Source: Actinomycetospora cinnamomea
GTDB lineage: Bacteria > Actinomycetota > Actinomycetes > Mycobacteriales > Pseudonocardiaceae
DNA length: 64,000 nucleotides
NCBI RefSeq assembly: GCF_003096675.1
Contig: NZ_QEKW01000004.1
Coordinates: forward strand, 124,001 to 188,000
Reading direction: 5' to 3'
Part shown: positions 35,321 to 45,090 of the stretch, in pieces
Numbering within the stretch: the first letter of the stretch is position 1
Layout: every line of letters starts with the position of its first letter
The notes under the pieces: model-generated
The model's input: only the letters and a program-made list of their open reading frames with translations
The model's database searches: none
What the model was told of the DNA's origin: nothing
Position numbers and translations under genes: made by a program

Positions 35321-37198
35321 ATGGGCCACTACCGGGCGAACGTCCGCGACATCGAGTTCAACCTCTTCGAGGTCTTCCGCGTGCAGGACCGGTTCGGCTC
35401 CGGTCCCTTCGCCGACGCCGACGAGGAGACCGCCCGCGCGCTGCTGGGCGAGGTCGCGTCGATGGCCGAGGGGCCGTTGGCCGACTCCTACGCATCGGGC
35501 GACCGCAACCCGGTCCGCTTCGACCCCGAGACCCACACCGCCCACCTCGACGAGGGCATCAAGAAGTCCTACCGCGCGATGTGGGACGGCGAGTGGTGGC
35601 GGCTGTCGGCCGACAACGCGATCGGCGGCATGGGCGTGCCGCCCTCGGTCCAGTGGGCCGCCGGCGAGATGATCCTGGGCGCCAACGGACCGGTGTTCAT
35701 GTACATGGCCGGCCCGAACTTCGCCTCGGTCGTCCACCGCAACGGCACCGAGCAGCAGAAGCACTGGGCGCAGCTCATGGTCGACCGCGGCTGGGGCGCC
35801 ACGATGGTGCTCACCGAGCCCGACGCGGGCTCCGACGTGGGCGCCGGGCGCACCAAGGCCCGCGACAACGGCGACGGCACCTGGTCGATCGAGGGCGTCA
35901 AGCGCTTCATCACCTCGGGCGATGCCGGCGACCTCAACGAGAACATCATGCACCTCGTGCTCGCCCGCCCCGAGGGCGCGAAGCCGGGCACGAAGGGCCT
36001 CTCGCTGTTCCTCGTCCCCAAGTTCCACTTCGACCCGCGGACGGGTGAGCCGGGCGAGCGCAACGGCGCCTTCGTCACCAACGTCGAGCACAAGATGGGC
36101 CTCAACGCGTCGGCCACCTGCGAGGTGACGTTCGGCGCCCACGGCACCCCTGCGATCGGCTGGCTGCTCGGCGACGTGCACGACGGCATCGCGCAGATGT
36201 TCCAAGTCATCGAGTACGCGCGGATGATGGTCGGCACCAAGGCCATCGGCACCCTCTCGACGGGCTACCTCAACGCGCTCGAGTACGCCAAGGAGCGCAT
36301 CCAGGGCGCCGACCTGACCCAGCAGGCCAACAAGACCGCCCCGCGCGTCCCGATCACCAACCACCCCGACGTGCGCCGCAGCCTCATGCTGCAGAAGGCC
36401 TACGCCGAGGGCCTGCGCGCCGTGTACACCTTCACCTCGACCTACCAGGACGTCGTGCGCTTCGGTGAGGCGCCGGAGGGCGACGTCCTCGGCGGCCCGG
36501 TGTCCGCCGAGGACGTCGCGCTGGCCGAGAAGGTCAACGACCTGCTGCTGCCGATCGTCAAGGGCGTCGGATCGGAGCGCGCGTCCGAGCAGCTGATCCA
36601 CTCCTTGCAGACGCTCGGCGGCTCGGGGTACCTGCAGGACTACCCCCTCGAGCAGTACATCCGCGACGCGAAGATCGACTCGCTGTACGAGGGCACCACG
36701 GCGATCCAGGCGCAGGACTTCTTCTTCCGCAAGATCGTCCGGGACAACGGCCAGGCGCTGATGCACGTCGCCGGCCAGGTCCAGGCTTTCCTCGACGCCG
36801 GTGACATGGGTGGGGCCGGGAACGGGCGGCTCAAGGAGGAACGCGCCCTGCTGGCCACCGCGCTCGCCGACGTCCAGGCGATGCTCGGCAGCATGGTGGG
36901 CTACCTGACCTCCGCGCAGGAGGAGATCACCAACCTCTACAAGGTCGGACAGCACGCCGTCCGGTTCCTCATGAGCGTGGGCGACCTGCTCGTCGGCTGG
37001 CTGCTGCTGCGCCAGGCCGAGGTGGCGGGCCAGGTGCTCGACGCCGGCACCGCGGGGCGCGACCAGCACTTCTACGAGGGCAAGATCGCCGTGGCGCGCT
37101 TCTTCGCCCGCACCGTGCTCCCGGAGCTGACGGCCCGCAAGGCCATCGTCGAGGGCGCCGAGAACTCGATCATGGAGCTCGCCGTGGCAGCCTTCTGA
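35321..37198 (+). CDS. Acyl-CoA dehydrogenase, FadE5-like
   Basis: The 625-residue flavoenzyme would introduce the alpha-beta double bond in acyl-CoA during beta-oxidation. The N-terminal [18 protein letters not shown] is characteristic of the FadE5 type, which has a broad chain-length range in mycobacteria. FAD/substrate motifs are [19 protein letters not shown] and [16 protein letters not shown]. The catalytic Glu lies in [18 protein letters not shown] (about residue 450). The C-terminal 150 residues form the extra helical domain of this long subfamily. The ATG at 35321 is correct for the conserved N-terminus. Two palindromes upstream suggest TetR-type repression. Confidence 0.93.
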   Translation: MGHYRANVRDIEFNLFEVFRVQDRFGSGPFADADEETARALLGEVASMAEGPLADSYASGDRNPVRFDPETHTAHLDEGIKKSYRAMWDGEWWRLSADNAIGGMGVPPSVQWAAGEMILGANGPVFMYMAGPNFASVVHRNGTEQQKHWAQLMVDRGWGATMVLTEPDAGSDVGAGRTKARDNGDGTWSIEGVKRFITSGDAGDLNENIMHLVLARPEGAKPGTKGLSLFLVPKFHFDPRTGEPGERNGAFVTNVEHKMGLNASATCEVTFGAHGTPAIGWLLGDVHDGIAQMFQVIEYARMMVGTKAIGTLSTGYLNALEYAKERIQGADLTQQANKTAPRVPITNHPDVRRSLMLQKAYAEGLRAVYTFTSTYQDVVRFGEAPEGDVLGGPVSAEDVALAEKVNDLLLPIVKGVGSERASEQLIHSLQTLGGSGYLQDYPLEQYIRDAKIDSLYEGTTAIQAQDFFFRKIVRDNGQALMHVAGQVQAFLDAGDMGGAGNGRLKEERALLATALADVQAMLGSMVGYLTSAQEEITNLYKVGQHAVRFLMSVGDLLVGWLLLRQAEVAGQVLDAGTAGRDQHFYEGKIAVARFFARTVLPELTARKAIVEGAENSIMELAVAAF

Positions 37199-37245
37199 CC
37201 CGTACGTGAGCGAAAGTCACGGCCGTAGCCGGGAACTCCACTCAC

Positions 37246-38139
37246 ATGAGCGTGCGGATCGGGACCTCGGGGTGGATCTACCCGCCATGGCGGCGGGTGT
37301 TCTACCCCGAGGGCCTGGTGCAACGCCGTGAGCTGACCTACCTCGCCGAGCGTCTCGACACCGTCGAGATCAACGGCTCCTTCTACTCGCTGCAGCGCGC
37401 GTCGAGCTACCGCACGTGGGCCGACCGCACGCCCGACGACTTCGTCTTCGCCGTCAAGGGCGGGCGCTTCGTCACCCACATGAAGAAGCTCCGCGGTGTC
37501 GAGGAGGCGCTGGCGAACTTCTTCGCCTCCGGGCTCCTCGCCCTGGGCGCGAAACTGGGACCGGTGCTCTGGCAGCTCCCGCCGAACCTGCGCTACGACC
37601 CGGAACGCCTCGAGGGCTTCCTCGACCAGCTGCCGCACACCACCACGGCCGCCGCCGCGCTCGCCGGCGCCCACGGCGACCAGGTCCCCGAGTCCTGGAC
37701 GGAGACCGACGCCGAGCGCCCGCTGCGCCACGCGCTCGAGGTGCGCCACCCCAGCTTCCGCGATCCGGCCTTCGTCGCGCAGCTGCGTCGGCACGGCGTC
37801 GCGTCGGTCGTCGCGGACACGGCGGGCACGTTCCCGCGCCTCGACGACGTGACCAGCGACCTCGTCTACGTGCGCCTGCACGGCGACACCGAGCTCTACG
37901 CGAGCGGCTACTCGCCCACGGCGCTCGACGACTGGGCGGCGCGCATCCGCGCCTGGGCGGCCGGCGACGCACCGGTCACGGAGGACACGGCCGCCCCCGA
38001 CGACCCGCCGCCGCAGGCCCCGCAGGGCCGCGACGTCGTCGTCTACTTCGACAACGACGTCAAGGTGCACGCCCCGTTCGACGCGATCGCGCTGCGCGAC
38101 CGCGTCAGATCCGGCGTGCCCGTGCCTCCGCGAGGGTGA
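37246..38139 (+). CDS. DUF72 domain protein
   Basis: The 297-residue protein is a DUF72 TIM-barrel-like protein with the N-terminal RIGTSGWIYPPWR and the TVEINGSFYSL motif. The later EVRHPSF and YVRLHGDTELYASGYS segments are also typical. The family is widespread and soluble; no reaction is established. The ATG at 37246 starts directly on the conserved strand. It is 47 bp downstream of the acyl-CoA dehydrogenase and could be co-transcribed. Its last 35 bp overlap the converging DUF1206 gene. Confidence 0.9.
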   Translation: MSVRIGTSGWIYPPWRRVFYPEGLVQRRELTYLAERLDTVEINGSFYSLQRASSYRTWADRTPDDFVFAVKGGRFVTHMKKLRGVEEALANFFASGLLALGAKLGPVLWQLPPNLRYDPERLEGFLDQLPHTTTAAAALAGAHGDQVPESWTETDAERPLRHALEVRHPSFRDPAFVAQLRRHGVASVVADTAGTFPRLDDVTSDLVYVRLHGDTELYASGYSPTALDDWAARIRAWAAGDAPVTEDTAAPDDPPPQAPQGRDVVVYFDNDVKVHAPFDAIALRDRVRSGVPVPPRG

Positions 38140-39001
38140 AGACGCCGAAGGCCGCGAATCCCAGCGCCACCAGGATCAGCAGCACCACGCCGTAGGGCTG
38201 GCCGGCGAGCGTCTTGAGCGCCCCGTCGAGCCCGCTCGCCTGCGCCGGGTCGGCCCGCAGCGCCGCGAGGCCGAACAGCACACCGACGACCGCGAACGCC
38301 ACCGCCCGCGCCACGTGCCCGACGACGCCGAGGAGCTCGACGGGCCGGCGCCACCGGTCGGGCAGGCGGGAGTAATCGAGGTCGTCGGAGAAGTTGCGGG
38401 CGATGCCGGTGTAGCCGGTGGCGGCCGCGACGACGATGACGACGAGGCCGATGAGGCCGACGAGCACCTGCCCTCCGGGCAGCGCGAGCAGCCCGGCCGT
38501 CGTCTGCTGCGACCCCCCGGCGCTCGAGCCGGACGAGCCGGTGACAAGCAGGCGCACGCCGACGACGGCGACACCGAGCACGGCGATCGTCTTGGCGCCC
38601 GCGCCGACCCGCTTGCGCACCCGCTCGCCGCCCGAGGTCCAGCGGAAGCCGGTGGCCGCCGCCAGGCCCTGCCAGATCGCGAAGGCCACCAGGCCGACGA
38701 CGACCGCGATGATCGCGACGAACCCGAACGGCTCGCCGGCGATGGCGGCCAGCGCGCCCTGCTGGTCGGCCTGCCCGCCGCCGTGCACCGCGACCTGCAC
38801 CGCGATCAGGCCTATCAGCACGTGCACGAGGCCGTAGCCGACCAGCCCGACGCGCCCGAGGAGCTCCACGCCCCGCGCGGGCGCCTCGCCCTCGCCCGAG
38901 CGACCGAGCCCGGAGAGCTCGCTGCGGGCGCGGTCCGCTGCGCGGGAGACGGTCTCACCGGCGTCCGCGGTGCGGTCGGAGGACTCCGACGAGGTGCTCA
39001 C
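38105..39001 (-). CDS. DUF1206 membrane protein
   Basis: The 298-residue protein consists of three repeats of a two-helix unit (each with an R-x-G-x-x-x-Y-G or related start, as in GRVGLVGYGLVHVLIG), typical of DUF1206. It is predicted to have six membrane helices after a soluble acidic N-terminus. Function is unknown. The GTG at 39001 overlaps the VanW stop by 4 nt (GTGA), so translation is coupled to VanW. The two probably act together at the envelope, which is inference. The 3' end overlaps the DUF72 gene by 35 bp. Confidence 0.88.
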   Translation of the reverse strand: MSTSSESSDRTADAGETVSRAADRARSELSGLGRSGEGEAPARGVELLGRVGLVGYGLVHVLIGLIAVQVAVHGGGQADQQGALAAIAGEPFGFVAIIAVVVGLVAFAIWQGLAAATGFRWTSGGERVRKRVGAGAKTIAVLGVAVVGVRLLVTGSSGSSAGGSQQTTAGLLALPGGQVLVGLIGLVVIVVAAATGYTGIARNFSDDLDYSRLPDRWRRPVELLGVVGHVARAVAFAVVGVLFGLAALRADPAQASGLDGALKTLAGQPYGVVLLILVALGFAAFGVFTLAEARARRI

Positions 39002-40899
39002 CCGTTGCAGGTGACGGTCGGCTGGGGCTCGTAGCGCACGGTGCGTGGTTCCCGGCGGACCTCGCCGGTACGCACGTCCCGCAGCACCCGGGTGTCGGTG
39101 ATCGTGAAGCCCTCCGAGCCCTGCGACGGCGAGCACTCCGGGTCGCCGCCGAGGTCGCGCGTGCCGGGCGGGGTCTGGTTGGTCCGCGGGCCCTGCTCGG
39201 AGGTGACGTCGTAGCGCTTGATCCCGTAGAGCTGCACCGTGATCGCCGACGGCGTCCACTGGGTGCGGATGTACACCGGCGCGGGCCCGTCGTTGCCGAG
39301 GCGCAGGTCGATGGAGCCCTCGAACACCGTGGCCTCGCGGCCGGCGGGGTACCGGCTGATGTAGTAGCTGTGCTCCTTGTGCTCGACGTCGTCGAGCCCG
39401 GCGAAGTACCCCGCGTTGTACAGCGTGGTCGCGAACTGGGAGACCCCGCCGCCGACGCCGCGGCCGGGGGCGCCGTCGTCGATGATCCCGGCGGGGACGA
39501 AGCCGTTCGCCTCGTTGCGGGGGCTGGTGGCCGCGTTGAGGCTGAACACCGAGTTCGGGGCGATGACCTTGCCGTTGACGATCTCGGCGATGCGGCGGAT
39601 GTTCTGGCCCGAGTCGGGCTTGAAGCCGCGCGTGGTGAACTCCCCGATGATCTCGGCCGGGCCGAGCGCCTGCAGCTGCTCGGTGGTCACCTCGGGCTGG
39701 GTGGTGGTGTAGACGGCGTTGATCGCGCGGCCCGACGCGGGCGGCGGCGACGCCGGCTCGGCACCGGGCGCGGCGGGCGGCGGGGTGAACACCGGTGGCG
39801 CCGGCTCGCCGGCCGGGCGCCCGAGCGCCTCGACGAGCCCGCTGAACGTGCGCGCCCAGTCGATCTCGCGGCCGACCACCGCCGGCACGACGGTGGCCTG
39901 GGTCCCCGAGAACTGCAGGGTGGCGTCCCGGGGCTCGGCCTCGGTGGTCGCGAGCTGGGGCTCGACGGCGGCGATGGCGGCGGGCTCGTCGATCGCGGGG
40001 ACCAGCCCGCCCTGCCCGTCGGGACGGAACACGAGGAAGGTCGTGATCGCCCGGGTGGTGATCGTGGCGTTCTTCGCGTCGCCGACGACGGTCACGGGGC
40101 CGGCGACGGCCGGCCGGGCCACCTGGTCGATGGCCTCCTGGATGCCCTCGGCGGTGACGGTGACCGGTGCCTCGACGACCGGGAGGGCGACCGGGGTCGG
40201 ATCGAGCCAGTGCTCGGTCACCGCACGCGCCGCGCCCGGCCCGTCCACGGCCTGCCCGGGCACCGACGGCACGGCGACGGGCTCGACGCCCTCGAAGCGC
40301 ACGGTGCCCTCGACGGCCGGGCGGTCGAGCTGCGGGCGGGCCCCGTCGAGAGCCTGGCCGAGCGCGAAGGCGTTGACCCGGGTGACCGGCGCGATCTCGC
40401 GCGTGGTGAAGAGGGAGGTGACGCGCGTCCAGGGGTTGAACGGCTGCTCGCCCGCCTCGGCGATCGTGCCCTCGACGTCGAGCTCGAGACCGGCCGCCTG
40501 CGGGTCGATGGTCGCGGTGTTCGACCCGGCCTGCAGGGTCACGGGGCGCTCGACGCGGGAGGCGAGCTCGGTGCGCAGCGTCTGCTCGGCCTCGGGCTTG
40601 CCCATCCCGCCGATCTCGACGCCGGCGACGGTGACCCCGCGGGGCACGGCGGTCGAGGAGAACAGCAGGTCGCCGACGTAGAGCACGGCGAGCAGGCCGA
40701 CGACGGCCGCGCCGATGAGCACCGGGCGACGCCGGCCCGGGGACCCGTCGGGGGACCCGTCGGCGGTGTGTCCACGGTCCTGGTCGGTCACGGGGATCCA
40801 CTCGGTGCGCTCGACGTCGTGCTCCGGCCCCGCCTCGCCGGTCATGGTGCGGGTGGGCTCGTCGTGGGCCTCGGCGCCCTGCGGCGCGTCGGTGTCCAC
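38998..40899 (-). CDS. VanW family protein with peptidoglycan-binding-like domains
   Basis: The 633-residue protein has a 55-residue acidic cytoplasmic N-terminus and one membrane helix (PVLIGAAVVGLLAVLYVGDL). Two repeats of an extracellular domain (PF12229-like, about 80-390) and a Pro-rich linker follow. The VanW domain is at about 425-565 (SGQNIRRIAEIVNGKVI, GVGGGVSQFATTLYNAGYF). VanW genes occur in some vancomycin-resistance clusters but most chromosomal members have unknown envelope roles. The GTG at 40899 is supported by GAGGAG 6 nt upstream; a GTG at 40938 would add 13 residues. It is coupled to the downstream DUF1206 gene. Confidence 0.87.
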   Translation of the reverse strand: MDTDAPQGAEAHDEPTRTMTGEAGPEHDVERTEWIPVTDQDRGHTADGSPDGSPGRRRPVLIGAAVVGLLAVLYVGDLLFSSTAVPRGVTVAGVEIGGMGKPEAEQTLRTELASRVERPVTLQAGSNTATIDPQAAGLELDVEGTIAEAGEQPFNPWTRVTSLFTTREIAPVTRVNAFALGQALDGARPQLDRPAVEGTVRFEGVEPVAVPSVPGQAVDGPGAARAVTEHWLDPTPVALPVVEAPVTVTAEGIQEAIDQVARPAVAGPVTVVGDAKNATITTRAITTFLVFRPDGQGGLVPAIDEPAAIAAVEPQLATTEAEPRDATLQFSGTQATVVPAVVGREIDWARTFSGLVEALGRPAGEPAPPVFTPPPAAPGAEPASPPPASGRAINAVYTTTQPEVTTEQLQALGPAEIIGEFTTRGFKPDSGQNIRRIAEIVNGKVIAPNSVFSLNAATSPRNEANGFVPAGIIDDGAPGRGVGGGVSQFATTLYNAGYFAGLDDVEHKEHSYYISRYPAGREATVFEGSIDLRLGNDGPAPVYIRTQWTPSAITVQLYGIKRYDVTSEQGPRTNQTPPGTRDLGGDPECSPSQGSEGFTITDTRVLRDVRTGEVRREPRTVRYEPQPTVTCNG

Positions 40900-40934
40900 G
40901 GTGGTCTCCTCGGGCGTCGGCCCGCCGGGTGAGG

Positions 40935-41270
40935 TCACAGGTACAGTCCCGTCCCGCTCGAACTCCGCGTCGGCTCGGTGGTCGCGCTGGCGACCGCGTG
41001 CAGGTCGCGCTCCCGGAGGACGACGAAGGTGCGCCCGGAGACGTCGACCTCGAAGTGGTCGTCCTGGCCGTAGAGCACCCGGTCCCCCACCGCGACGCTG
41101 CGGACGTGCTGCCCGGTCCCGAACACCTCGCCCCACACGAGCCGCTTGGCGGGCTGGGCGGTCGCCGGGATGACGATGCCCCCGCTGCTGCGCCGCTCGC
41201 CCTCGCCCTGGACGGGGGCGACCATCACGCGGTCGTGGAGCATCTGGATCTCCAGCCTGGGATCCGACAC
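40935..41270 (-). CDS. GroES-like co-chaperonin family protein
   Basis: The 111-residue product resembles the Cpn10 fold: HDRVMVAPVQGEGERRSSGGIVIPAT with a mobile-loop-like segment, then GEVFGTGQHVRSVAVGDRVLYGQ. It differs from canonical GroES in the loop and has an extended N- and C-terminus, so it may be a paralogue and not the GroEL partner. No groEL is adjacent. The GTG at 41270 has TACGAT 6 nt upstream (leaderless). The stop lies 35 bp before the VanW start, so an operon is possible. Confidence 0.75.
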   Translation of the reverse strand: MSDPRLEIQMLHDRVMVAPVQGEGERRSSGGIVIPATAQPAKRLVWGEVFGTGQHVRSVAVGDRVLYGQDDHFEVDVSGRTFVVLRERDLHAVASATTEPTRSSSGTGLYL

Positions 41271-41282
41271 GGCGGGATCGTA
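41271..41282 (-). promoter_or_regulatory. Leaderless promoter of the GroES-like gene
   Basis: On the minus strand TACGAT (41277-41282) ends 6 nt before the GTG at 41270, with no ribosome binding site. Confidence 0.5.
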
Positions 41283-41368
41283 CGGGGCAGCCGCGTCGGG
41301 TCCGGTCGGCGGGCCAGCGGTGCTTCACACGCCGCTGACGAGCCGTCGGGAGGCCTGGAACGTGGAAC

Positions 41369-41413
41369 GCCCCGTGGCCCTGCCAGGTCGGGGGTCCGGC
41401 AGCGCCACGGGGC
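41369..41413 (-). terminator. Long stem-loop downstream of the AAA ATPase gene
   Basis: GCCCCGTGGC (41369-41378) pairs with GCCACGGGGC (41404-41413) over 10 bp. After a symmetric C-C mismatch, CTGCC pairs with GGCAG for five more. It is the second of two hairpins behind the AAA ATPase gene and separates it from the GroES-like gene. Confidence 0.65.
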
Positions 41414-41436
41414 TCGCCGGGGATGTCGGCGACCCG

Positions 41437-41459
41437 GGAGGGCACGTTACCGGCCCTCC
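41437..41459 (-). terminator. First hairpin downstream of the AAA ATPase gene
   Basis: GGAGGGC (41437-41443) and GCCCTCC (41453-41459) form a perfect 7-bp stem with a 9-nt loop, 35 bp beyond the AAA gene stop. Confidence 0.5.
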
Positions 41460-41493
41460 TGCAGTTCACTCGTCCGGCCTAGTGAAGGCTCAT

Positions 41494-42684
41494 TCAGTCG
41501 CGTCCGAGCAGGAACCGGCCGAAGTGCGGGACCGTGAACGCGATCCAGCCGCGCTCGGCGGAGAACACCAGGCCCTTGCGCAGCAGGCTGTCGCGCGCCG
41601 GCGAGAGCGACGAGGGTTTGCGGCCGAGGTGCCGGGCGAGCGCCGAGGTGGTCACCGGCTCGTCGCGTCCCTCGGCGAGCTCGGCCATGCCCTGCAGGTA
41701 CTCGCGCTCGGCGGGGGTGGCCCGCTCGTAGCGCGACCCGAAGAAGCCGACCGCCAGCTCGGCGCTCGCCTCCGGGGCGGCCACGCGCACGTCCTCGGCG
41801 TCGATCGGGCTCTGCACCGCGGCGTCCCAGGCGGCCTTGCCGTAGGCCTGCACGAAGTAGGGGTAGCCCCCGGAGACCTCGTAGAGCGCGTCGAGGGCCG
41901 CCGGCGTGAGCTCGGCGTCCTCCCGCTTGGCCGGCACGGTCAGCGCGAGGTCGGCGTCGGCGCGGTCCAGCTGCCCGATCATGACGTAGCGGAACAGCCG
42001 CTCGGAGTACGACTTCGACGCGCTGAGCACCGCGGGCAGGTGCGGGAGCCCGGCGCCGACCACCACCAGCGGCGCGCCCGACTGCGAGAGCTCGTGGCAG
42101 GCCGCGCAGAGCGCGGACACGTCGTCGATCTGCAGGTCCTGCATCTCGTCGATCAGCAGCGCGATGCCCACGCCGACGTCGGCGGCGAGCTCGGCGCACA
42201 CCCCGAACAGCTCGACGAGATCGATCTCTATGTCGCCGGAGTCCGCCCGGCCGTTGCGCACGGGCACGTCGATGCCGGGCTGCCAGCGGTCCTTGAGCTT
42301 GGCGTCGGACGGGGCGGCCTTGAGCGCGAACGCCTTGAGCACGCCGAGGGTCTCCTCCACGCGGTCGGGGGCGCGGTGGTGGACCGCCAGGTCACGCACC
42401 GCGCGGTGCATGGCGGCCGCGAGCGGGCGGCGCAGGGCGGCGTCCGGGCGTGCCTCGAGCTTCCCCGCGCCCCAGCCCGCGCGGACCGCCATCGACCGCA
42501 GCTCCCCGAGCAGCACCGTCTTGCCGACCCCGCGCAGGCCCGTGAGCACGAGGCTGCGCTCCGGACGCCCGCGCGCCACCCGTTCGAGCACGACGTCGAA
42601 GGCGTCGACCTCCCGGTCGCGACCGGCCAGCTCGGGCGGGCGCTGGCCGGCGCCGGGGGCATAGGGGTTCCGGACGGGGTCCAT
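41494..42684 (-). CDS. AAA-type ATP-binding protein
   Basis: The 396-residue protein has a Walker A motif GLRGVGKT (about residue 50) and a Walker B ALLIDEMQDLQ (about 175). A lid domain and a C-terminal winged-helix-like region (SALARHLGRKPSSLSPARDS) follow. This architecture resembles ORC1/Cdc6-type or STAND-like ATPases of unknown role. The conserved start of the domain, PELAGRDREVDAFDVV, is like archaeal-type AAA families. The ATG at 42684 follows GGAGG at good spacing. It is monocistronic, with two hairpins behind it. Confidence 0.83.
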   Translation of the reverse strand: MDPVRNPYAPGAGQRPPELAGRDREVDAFDVVLERVARGRPERSLVLTGLRGVGKTVLLGELRSMAVRAGWGAGKLEARPDAALRRPLAAAMHRAVRDLAVHHRAPDRVEETLGVLKAFALKAAPSDAKLKDRWQPGIDVPVRNGRADSGDIEIDLVELFGVCAELAADVGVGIALLIDEMQDLQIDDVSALCAACHELSQSGAPLVVVGAGLPHLPAVLSASKSYSERLFRYVMIGQLDRADADLALTVPAKREDAELTPAALDALYEVSGGYPYFVQAYGKAAWDAAVQSPIDAEDVRVAAPEASAELAVGFFGSRYERATPAEREYLQGMAELAEGRDEPVTTSALARHLGRKPSSLSPARDSLLRKGLVFSAERGWIAFTVPHFGRFLLGRD

Positions 42685-42914
42685 GCCCACCTCCCGGTCG
42701 CTCCGCACGTCCGCCTCGCAGCGTATGGGCGTCTCTAGCGCCGACCCGATACCTCGCGAGAAAAGGTCATCGGCGTGTCGCGGGGACGGCGACATCGCCC
42801 GCCCGCCTGACGGTTGCGTGTCGATCCGCGCCGCCGGGCGCTGCCGGTCTTGTCCGTCCTGCCCGCCTCTCCCACGCTCACCGGGATCCGTCGCCGATCT
42901 CCCGGGGGGCTTCC

Positions 42915-44396
42915 ATGAGCGCCGACGTCATCGGGTTCGCGCTGCTCCTCCTGGGCGCGGTCCTCCTCGTCGCCAAGTGGATCCGGGTCCGCGTCAAGCT
43001 CGCGCAGACCCTGTTCCTGCCCGCCGCGATCATCGGCGGCTTCCTGGCGCTGCTGCTGGGTCCGCAGGTCCTCGGCCGCATCGTGTCGGCCCTCGGCTCC
43101 GACGCGCTGGCCGAGGGCGGGCTGTTCACCGCGCCGGTGCTCGAGGTGTGGTCCGAGCTGCCCGGGCTGCTCATCAGCATCGTGTTCGCGGCGCTGTTCC
43201 TCGGTCACTCGTTGCCCAACCCGATCCGCGCGGCGAAGCTGGTCGGCCCCCAGATGTCGGTCGGGGTGGCGTTCGGCGCAGGCCAGTACGTCGTGGGCAT
43301 GCTGCTCGCCATCCTGCTGCTGGTCCCCGTCTTCGGGATCTCGCCGCTGTCCGGTGCGCTCATCGAGATCGGTTTCGAGGGGGGCCACGGCACCGCGGCC
43401 GGTCTCGGTTCGGTGTTCGGCGAGCTCGGGTTCCCCGACGGGGCCGACCTGGCCCTCGGGATGGCGACGGTCGGCATCGTCAGCGGCATCGTCATCGGCG
43501 TCGGGGTGATCAACTGGGCGGTCCGCACCGGCCGGACCACGGTGCTCAAGGGCGGCCTGACCCAGTCGGTCGAGGAGCAGAAGGGCCTCTTCCGGCGCGA
43601 CGAGCAGTACCCGGCGGCGATCATGACGACCCGGCCGGCGTCGATCGAGCCGCTCGCGCTGCACTTCGGCTTCATCGCGCTGGCCGTGATGATCGGCTAC
43701 GGCATCCTGGCGGGGCTGCAGGCCCTCGAGCAGGCGCTGTGGGCGGAGAGCTTCGAGCTCTTCGAGTACGTGCCGCTGTTCCCGCTGGCGATGCTCGGCG
43801 GCGTCCTCGTCCAGTTCGTGCTCGACCGGACCGGCAACGAGCACATCCTCAACGACGCGATGATGCTGCGCATCCAGGGCCTCGCGCTCGACGTCCTCAT
43901 CGTGAGCGCCCTCGCGACGCTGTCCCTGCAGGCGATCGCCGCCAACCTCGGCCCGTTCCTCGTCCTCGCCGGGGCGGGCGTGCTCTTCAACGTCGTCATC
44001 CTCATGCTCCTCGTCCCGCGCACCATCCCGCAGTACTGGCTCGAGCGCGGCATCGGCGACTTCGGGCAGTCCATGGGGGTCACGGCGACCGGCCTCATCC
44101 TCATGCGCATCGCCGACCCGGACGGCCGGACGCCCGCCTTCGAGGCCTTCGGCTACAAGCAGCTGCTCTTCGAGCCGTTCTTCGGCGGCGGCCTCCTGAC
44201 CGCGGCCGCGATGCCGGTGATCGCCGCGTTCGGCCCCTGGCCCTGGACGATCGTCATGGCCGTGCTCTTCCTCCTCGCGGTCGTGTCCGGGCTGTTCTAC
44301 TTCGGGCGCCAGGACTGGACCACGCCGCTGCGCGACGAACCGGCGGGCGCACCCCCGGCCCCACCACCCGCGACCTACGGCGGCTCCCAGGCCTGA
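42915..44396 (+). CDS. Sodium/glutamate symporter-like (ESS family) transporter
   Basis: The 493-residue protein has about twelve hydrophobic segments and resembles GltS. Two inverted halves each contain an amphipathic loop; the first has the FEGGHGTAAGLG motif that lines the transport site in ESS proteins. The second half has GFGQSMGVTATG-like residues (FGQSMGVTATGLILMRI). It probably imports glutamate or a related acid with Na+, though actinobacterial members are not characterised. The ATG at 42915 opens the first helix. It is divergent from the AAA gene (230 bp) and converges on the tetR gene. Confidence 0.85.
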   Translation: MSADVIGFALLLLGAVLLVAKWIRVRVKLAQTLFLPAAIIGGFLALLLGPQVLGRIVSALGSDALAEGGLFTAPVLEVWSELPGLLISIVFAALFLGHSLPNPIRAAKLVGPQMSVGVAFGAGQYVVGMLLAILLLVPVFGISPLSGALIEIGFEGGHGTAAGLGSVFGELGFPDGADLALGMATVGIVSGIVIGVGVINWAVRTGRTTVLKGGLTQSVEEQKGLFRRDEQYPAAIMTTRPASIEPLALHFGFIALAVMIGYGILAGLQALEQALWAESFELFEYVPLFPLAMLGGVLVQFVLDRTGNEHILNDAMMLRIQGLALDVLIVSALATLSLQAIAANLGPFLVLAGAGVLFNVVILMLLVPRTIPQYWLERGIGDFGQSMGVTATGLILMRIADPDGRTPAFEAFGYKQLLFEPFFGGGLLTAAAMPVIAAFGPWPWTIVMAVLFLLAVVSGLFYFGRQDWTTPLRDEPAGAPPAPPPATYGGSQA

Positions 44397-44431
44397 GGTG
44401 GGGGCCCGTGCCTCGGGCTCTCTAGCGTTCT

Positions 44432-45079
44432 CTAGCGCTGGTCGGAGACAGCCGTAGACGGCGCGATCGTGTCGGTCAGCGCCGCGAGCCCCGGGCCGAC
44501 GACCCCGACGAGCATGTCGGCGAGCGCGTCCGCCGGATCGGTCCGGTCGAGGGCGTCGTCGCTGGTCAGCCACCACTGCGCGAGCCCCTCGGCGGCGCCC
44601 ACGAGGGTGTGGGCGTAGGGCACGACGGCGCCGCGCGGCAGCCCGAGCCCGCCGGCGACGAGGTCCGCGGCCTGGTCGACGATGCGTCGGCGCAGCGCGT
44701 CGACCTCGCCGGCGAACGGGCCCGTGGAGGCCTGGCGCCAGAGCACGGTCCAGCCGTCGCGGCGGCTGGTCAGGGCGTGGAAGAACGCGCGCAGGGCCCG
44801 GCGCAGGCGCACGAGCGGCTCGTCGCCGGGCTCCCCGGCCGCCGACTGCACCGAGCGCAGCAGCCGATCGGCCTCCCGGTGCAGGCAGGCCGCGAAGAGC
44901 TCCTCCTTGCTGCCGCCGTGCGCGTAGACCAGCGGCTTGCTCACGCCCGCCCGCGCGGCCACGGCCTCCATCGACGCGCCGTGGAAGCCCTCCTCCGAGA
45001 ACACCGCCACGGCCGCGTCGAGCACCTGCCGGCGCCGCACCTCGGGGGCCAGGCGCCGGCGGGGCGTCTCGGAGGTCAC
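44432..45079 (-). CDS. TetR family transcriptional regulator
   Basis: The 215-residue protein has an N-terminal TetR helix-turn-helix (RRRQVLDAAVAVFSEEGFHG and EAVAARAGVSKPLVYAHGGS) and an all-helical ligand-binding domain. It is divergent from the SCP2/acyl-CoA dehydrogenase pair, with starts 101 bp apart, so these are the likely targets; an acyl-CoA or lipid ligand would fit. The GTG at 45079 starts 16 residues before the HTH. A TAC-n6-GTA sequence in the shared promoter is a possible operator. Confidence 0.9.
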   Translation of the reverse strand: MTSETPRRRLAPEVRRRQVLDAAVAVFSEEGFHGASMEAVAARAGVSKPLVYAHGGSKEELFAACLHREADRLLRSVQSAAGEPGDEPLVRLRRALRAFFHALTSRRDGWTVLWRQASTGPFAGEVDALRRRIVDQAADLVAGGLGLPRGAVVPYAHTLVGAAEGLAQWWLTSDDALDRTDPADALADMLVGVVGPGLAALTDTIAPSTAVSDQR

Positions 45080-45090
45080 GCTTGCACCCT

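Noticed and set aside
44404-44418. GCCCG/CGGGC hairpin between gltS-like and tetR genes
   Set aside because: Only five base pairs in GC-rich DNA; too weak to call.
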